Part shown: positions 61,786 to 64,000 of the stretch, in pieces
Numbering within the stretch: position 1 is the first letter of the stretch
Layout: each line of letters begins with the position of its first letter
DNA from: Jejuia sp043557195
Lineage (GTDB): Bacteria; Bacteroidota; Bacteroidia; Flavobacteriales; Flavobacteriaceae
Length of the DNA stretch: 64,000 bases
Direction: 5' to 3'
Assembly: GCA_043557195.1 (NCBI GenBank)
Contig: CP121314.1
Span: forward strand, 1,054,001-1,118,000
The notes under the pieces: model-generated
Databases searched by the model: none
Told to the model about the DNA's origin: nothing
What the model saw: the letters and a program-made list of their open reading frames with translations, nothing else
Made by a program: the position numbers and the translations under genes

Positions 61786-64000
61786 CTATTGCAAACTAGC
61801 TAAACTTGCCTTTATAGTTTCAATCTTTGCCAAAGCATCAGCCTCTTTTTTCTTTTCGCTAGCTACAACTTGTTCTGGCGCATTATTTACAAAACGCTCA
61901 TTTGACAATTTCTTTTGAACAGATTTTAAGAAACCTTCAGTATAGTTTAACTCTTCTGTTAACTTTTTAATTTCAGCTTCTACGTCAATAGCTCCGGCCA
62001 TTGGTATAAAGTATTCATTGGATTTTACACGATATGTTAGAGCGCCTTCAACGCCTTCAGTGACGTAATCGATGTTCTCTAAATTTCCCAACTTTTGAAT
62101 TATACTATCAAAAGTTGAAGCTGTATTTTCATTATTTATAACTGAAAACGGAATTGCATCTTTAAAAGCAATATTTTTTTGTTTTCTGATGTTTCTAATG
62201 CCTGAAATAACTTCTGAAGCAAATTCAAATTCAGAAATTAAAGAAGAATTCATAGATTTACCTTTCGGCCATTTAGCAATTATTAAAGCTTCCTCTGGCG
62301 TTCTTTCCGAAATAAACTGCCAAATTTCTTCAGTTAAAAATGGCATAAACGGGTGCAATACTTTTAAATTCTCTTCAAAAGCAGTAATTACGGCGTTGTA
62401 TGTTTTAGCATCAATAGGCTTTTGATATGCAGGCTTAACTATTTCTAATAACCAAGATGAAAAATCATCCATGATTAATTTATAAATCGTCATTAATGCA
62501 TCACTTAAACGATATTTACTGAAATGGTCTTCAATTTCGGCTAATGCTTTTTGAAATTTAGCATCGTACCACTCCAATCCTACTTTTGCGGTTTCAGGTT
62601 GCTCTAAATTATCGTCTATGTCCCACCCTTGAACCAAACGAAATGCATTCCAAATTTTATTACCAAATCCTTTTCCCTGTTGGCATAACGCTTCATCAAA
62701 CAATAAATCGTTTCCAGCAGCAGAACTTAGTAGTAAACCTACACGAACACCATCGGCTCCATATTCTTCAATTAGTTTTAATGCATCAGGTGAGTTTCCT
62801 AAAGATTTACTCATCTTTCGGCGTTGTTTATCTCTAACTAATCCTGTGAGATACACATTATTAAAAGGTTTTTCATCTCTAAACTCATATCCAGCAATAA
62901 TCATACGTGCTACCCAAAAGAATAAAATATCAGGACCAGTAACCAAATCATTAGTTGGATAATAGTACTTTATCTCATCATTTTCAGGATTGCGAATACC
63001 ATCAAATACTGACATTGGCCATAACCATGAAGAAAACCAAGTATCAAGAGCATCAGTATCTTGTTTTAAGTCGGAAGCTAGAAGCTCTGAATTTGAAGTT
63101 TTCAATCTCGCTTGTTCAACAGCTTCCTCAATAGTTTCAGCAACTACAAAGTCTTCTTTACCATCTCCATAATAATAGGCAGGAATTTGTTGTCCCCACA
63201 ATAACTGACGCGAAATATTCCAATCTCGAATGTTTTCCATCCAATGACGATAGGTGTTTTCAAACTTCTTTGGAAATAACTTTATATCATTATCCTGCAA
63301 AACCGACTTGATAGCTGGTTTTACTAAATCTTCCATTTTCAAAAACCACTGATCGCTTAATCTAGGTTCTATAACGGCTTTAGTACGTTCGGAAGTTCCT
63401 ACTTTATTGATGTGCGTTTCAGTTTTCACCAAAACACCAAGCGCTTCTAATTCTTTAGCAACAGCTTTTCGTGCCACAAATCTATCTTGACCTTCAAACT
63501 GCAACCCATAACTATTTAAGGATGCATCTTCATGAAAAATATCAATTACTTCTAAATTGTGCTTATCGCCTAGAACCTTATCATTTTCATCATGAGCTGG
63601 AGTAACTTTTAAACAGCCTGTCCCAAATTCTAAATCCACATATTCGTCTTCTATAATTGGAATAACGCGGTTACAAATTGGCACAATGGCTTTTTTACCT
63701 TTTAAGTGTGTAAAGCGCTCATCGTTAGGATTGATACAAATAGCAGTATCACCAAAAATAGTTTCAGGTCTTGTAGTTGCAATGGTTAAAATAGCTTCAC
63801 TTCCCTCAATTCTATAATTAATATAGTATAAATTCCCTTGTCGCTCTTCATGGATAACCTCTTCATCTGATAATGTAGTTTTAGCTTCAGGGTCCCAATT
63901 TACCATACGGTATCCGCGATAAATCAAGCCTTTATTGTATAAATCAATAAAAACCTTGATTACAGCTTCTGACATATCGTCATCCATAGTAAACTTAGTA
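61786..64000 (-). CDS. valS: valine--tRNA ligase (N-terminal part beyond window)
   Basis: At least 737 residues are visible; the frame runs through the right edge (TKFTMDDDMSEAVIKVFIDL). Motifs include the editing domain (GYRMVNWDPEAKTTLSDEEV; IATTRPETIFGDTA), RQLLWGQQIPAYYYG, the KMSKS signature RRKMSKSLGNSPDA, the anticodon-binding domain and the C-terminal coiled-coil arm (KKLTEELNYTEGFLKSVQKK). The HIGH motif lies outside. It charges tRNA-Val. Confidence 0.97.
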   Translation of the reverse strand, partial: TKFTMDDDMSEAVIKVFIDLYNKGLIYRGYRMVNWDPEAKTTLSDEEVIHEERQGNLYYINYRIEGSEAILTIATTRPETIFGDTAICINPNDERFTHLKGKKAIVPICNRVIPIIEDEYVDLEFGTGCLKVTPAHDENDKVLGDKHNLEVIDIFHEDASLNSYGLQFEGQDRFVARKAVAKELEALGVLVKTETHINKVGTSERTKAVIEPRLSDQWFLKMEDLVKPAIKSVLQDNDIKLFPKKFENTYRHWMENIRDWNISRQLLWGQQIPAYYYGDGKEDFVVAETIEEAVEQARLKTSNSELLASDLKQDTDALDTWFSSWLWPMSVFDGIRNPENDEIKYYYPTNDLVTGPDILFFWVARMIIAGYEFRDEKPFNNVYLTGLVRDKQRRKMSKSLGNSPDALKLIEEYGADGVRVGLLLSSAAGNDLLFDEALCQQGKGFGNKIWNAFRLVQGWDIDDNLEQPETAKVGLEWYDAKFQKALAEIEDHFSKYRLSDALMTIYKLIMDDFSSWLLEIVKPAYQKPIDAKTYNAVITAFEENLKVLHPFMPFLTEEIWQFISERTPEEALIIAKWPKGKSMNSSLISEFEFASEVISGIRNIRKQKNIAFKDAIPFSVINNENTASTFDSIIQKLGNLENIDYVTEGVEGALTYRVKSNEYFIPMAGAIDVEAEIKKLTEELNYTEGFLKSVQKKLSNERFVNNAPEQVVASEKKKEADALAKIETIKASLASLQ

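Noticed and set aside
1..64000. Defence island, prophage, biosynthetic cluster or tRNA/rRNA genes
   Set aside because: Every large frame could be assigned to housekeeping, envelope, uptake or small-metabolism families, and I recognised no such genes; a tRNA scan would be the decisive check.

Overview
The window is a chromosomal segment from a member of the Bacteroidota, almost certainly a (probably marine) Flavobacteriaceae. The evidence is direct: low GC, a SusC/SusD pair, a protein with a type IX secretion C-terminal sorting domain, an ECF sigma/FecR/TonB-receptor cassette, a DUF5723-type outer-membrane protein, and a TTTG-19-TACCTTTG promoter of Bacteroidota type in front of rpsL. I saw no rRNA, tRNA, CRISPR array, phage or insertion sequence.

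Layout. 1-1225: the start of an Lrp/AsnC regulator (cut by the left edge), a small membrane protein and a GNAT acetyltransferase. 1226-1666: non-coding, with a dispersed hairpin element and two leftward terminators. 1667-7944: a cell-surface signalling locus with a modular lipoprotein, ECF sigma factor, unknown protein, FecR anti-sigma factor and STN-type TonB receptor. 8001-11384: a large secreted protein containing a 726-bp near-identical tandem repeat. 11636-18965: SGNH esterase, argS, TPR histidine kinase, citrulline hydrolase ctlX and an FkbM methyltransferase. 18971-23236: a three-gene sugar-catabolic operon (isomerase, PfkB kinase, class II aldolase) with a divergent AraC regulator. 23238-24152: a second guanidino-group-modifying enzyme.

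24303-44627 is one leftward housekeeping block. In transcription order it is rpsL-rpsG-fusA-rpsJ, the S10/spc/alpha ribosomal genes with secY, infA and rpoA, then rplQ, carA, eno and gltA. 44805-53148 holds an Omp85-like protein, a SusC/SusD/lipoprotein uptake operon and rlmB. 53155-64000 holds a rhomboid protease, rarA, a leftward radC / deacetylase-like / HAD phosphatase / envelope protein cluster, a MOSC protein, and valS cut by the right edge.

Two observations stand out. First, a 35-bp block with identical internal spacing (AAGGGTAGGA ... ACCTGTTnTATA) lies just upstream of fecR on the + strand and upstream of the divergent lipoprotein on the - strand. It is a strong candidate promoter for the ECF sigma factor encoded between them, and it makes the lipoprotein a probable member of that regulon. 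Second, the housekeeping block carries several lesions in genes that are normally essential. Enolase has lost about 177 internal codons in frame. rplB runs directly into the last codons of rplV, with rpsS absent. fusA and rpsD each carry a +1 frameshift, and fusA also looks shortened at its 3' end. This pattern fits assembly or amplification artefacts better than biology, but the reads are needed to decide.

Other points worth a look are three copies of an ~85-bp structured element, a probable attenuator between rpsJ and rplC, and a long hairpin between rpsK and rpsD.
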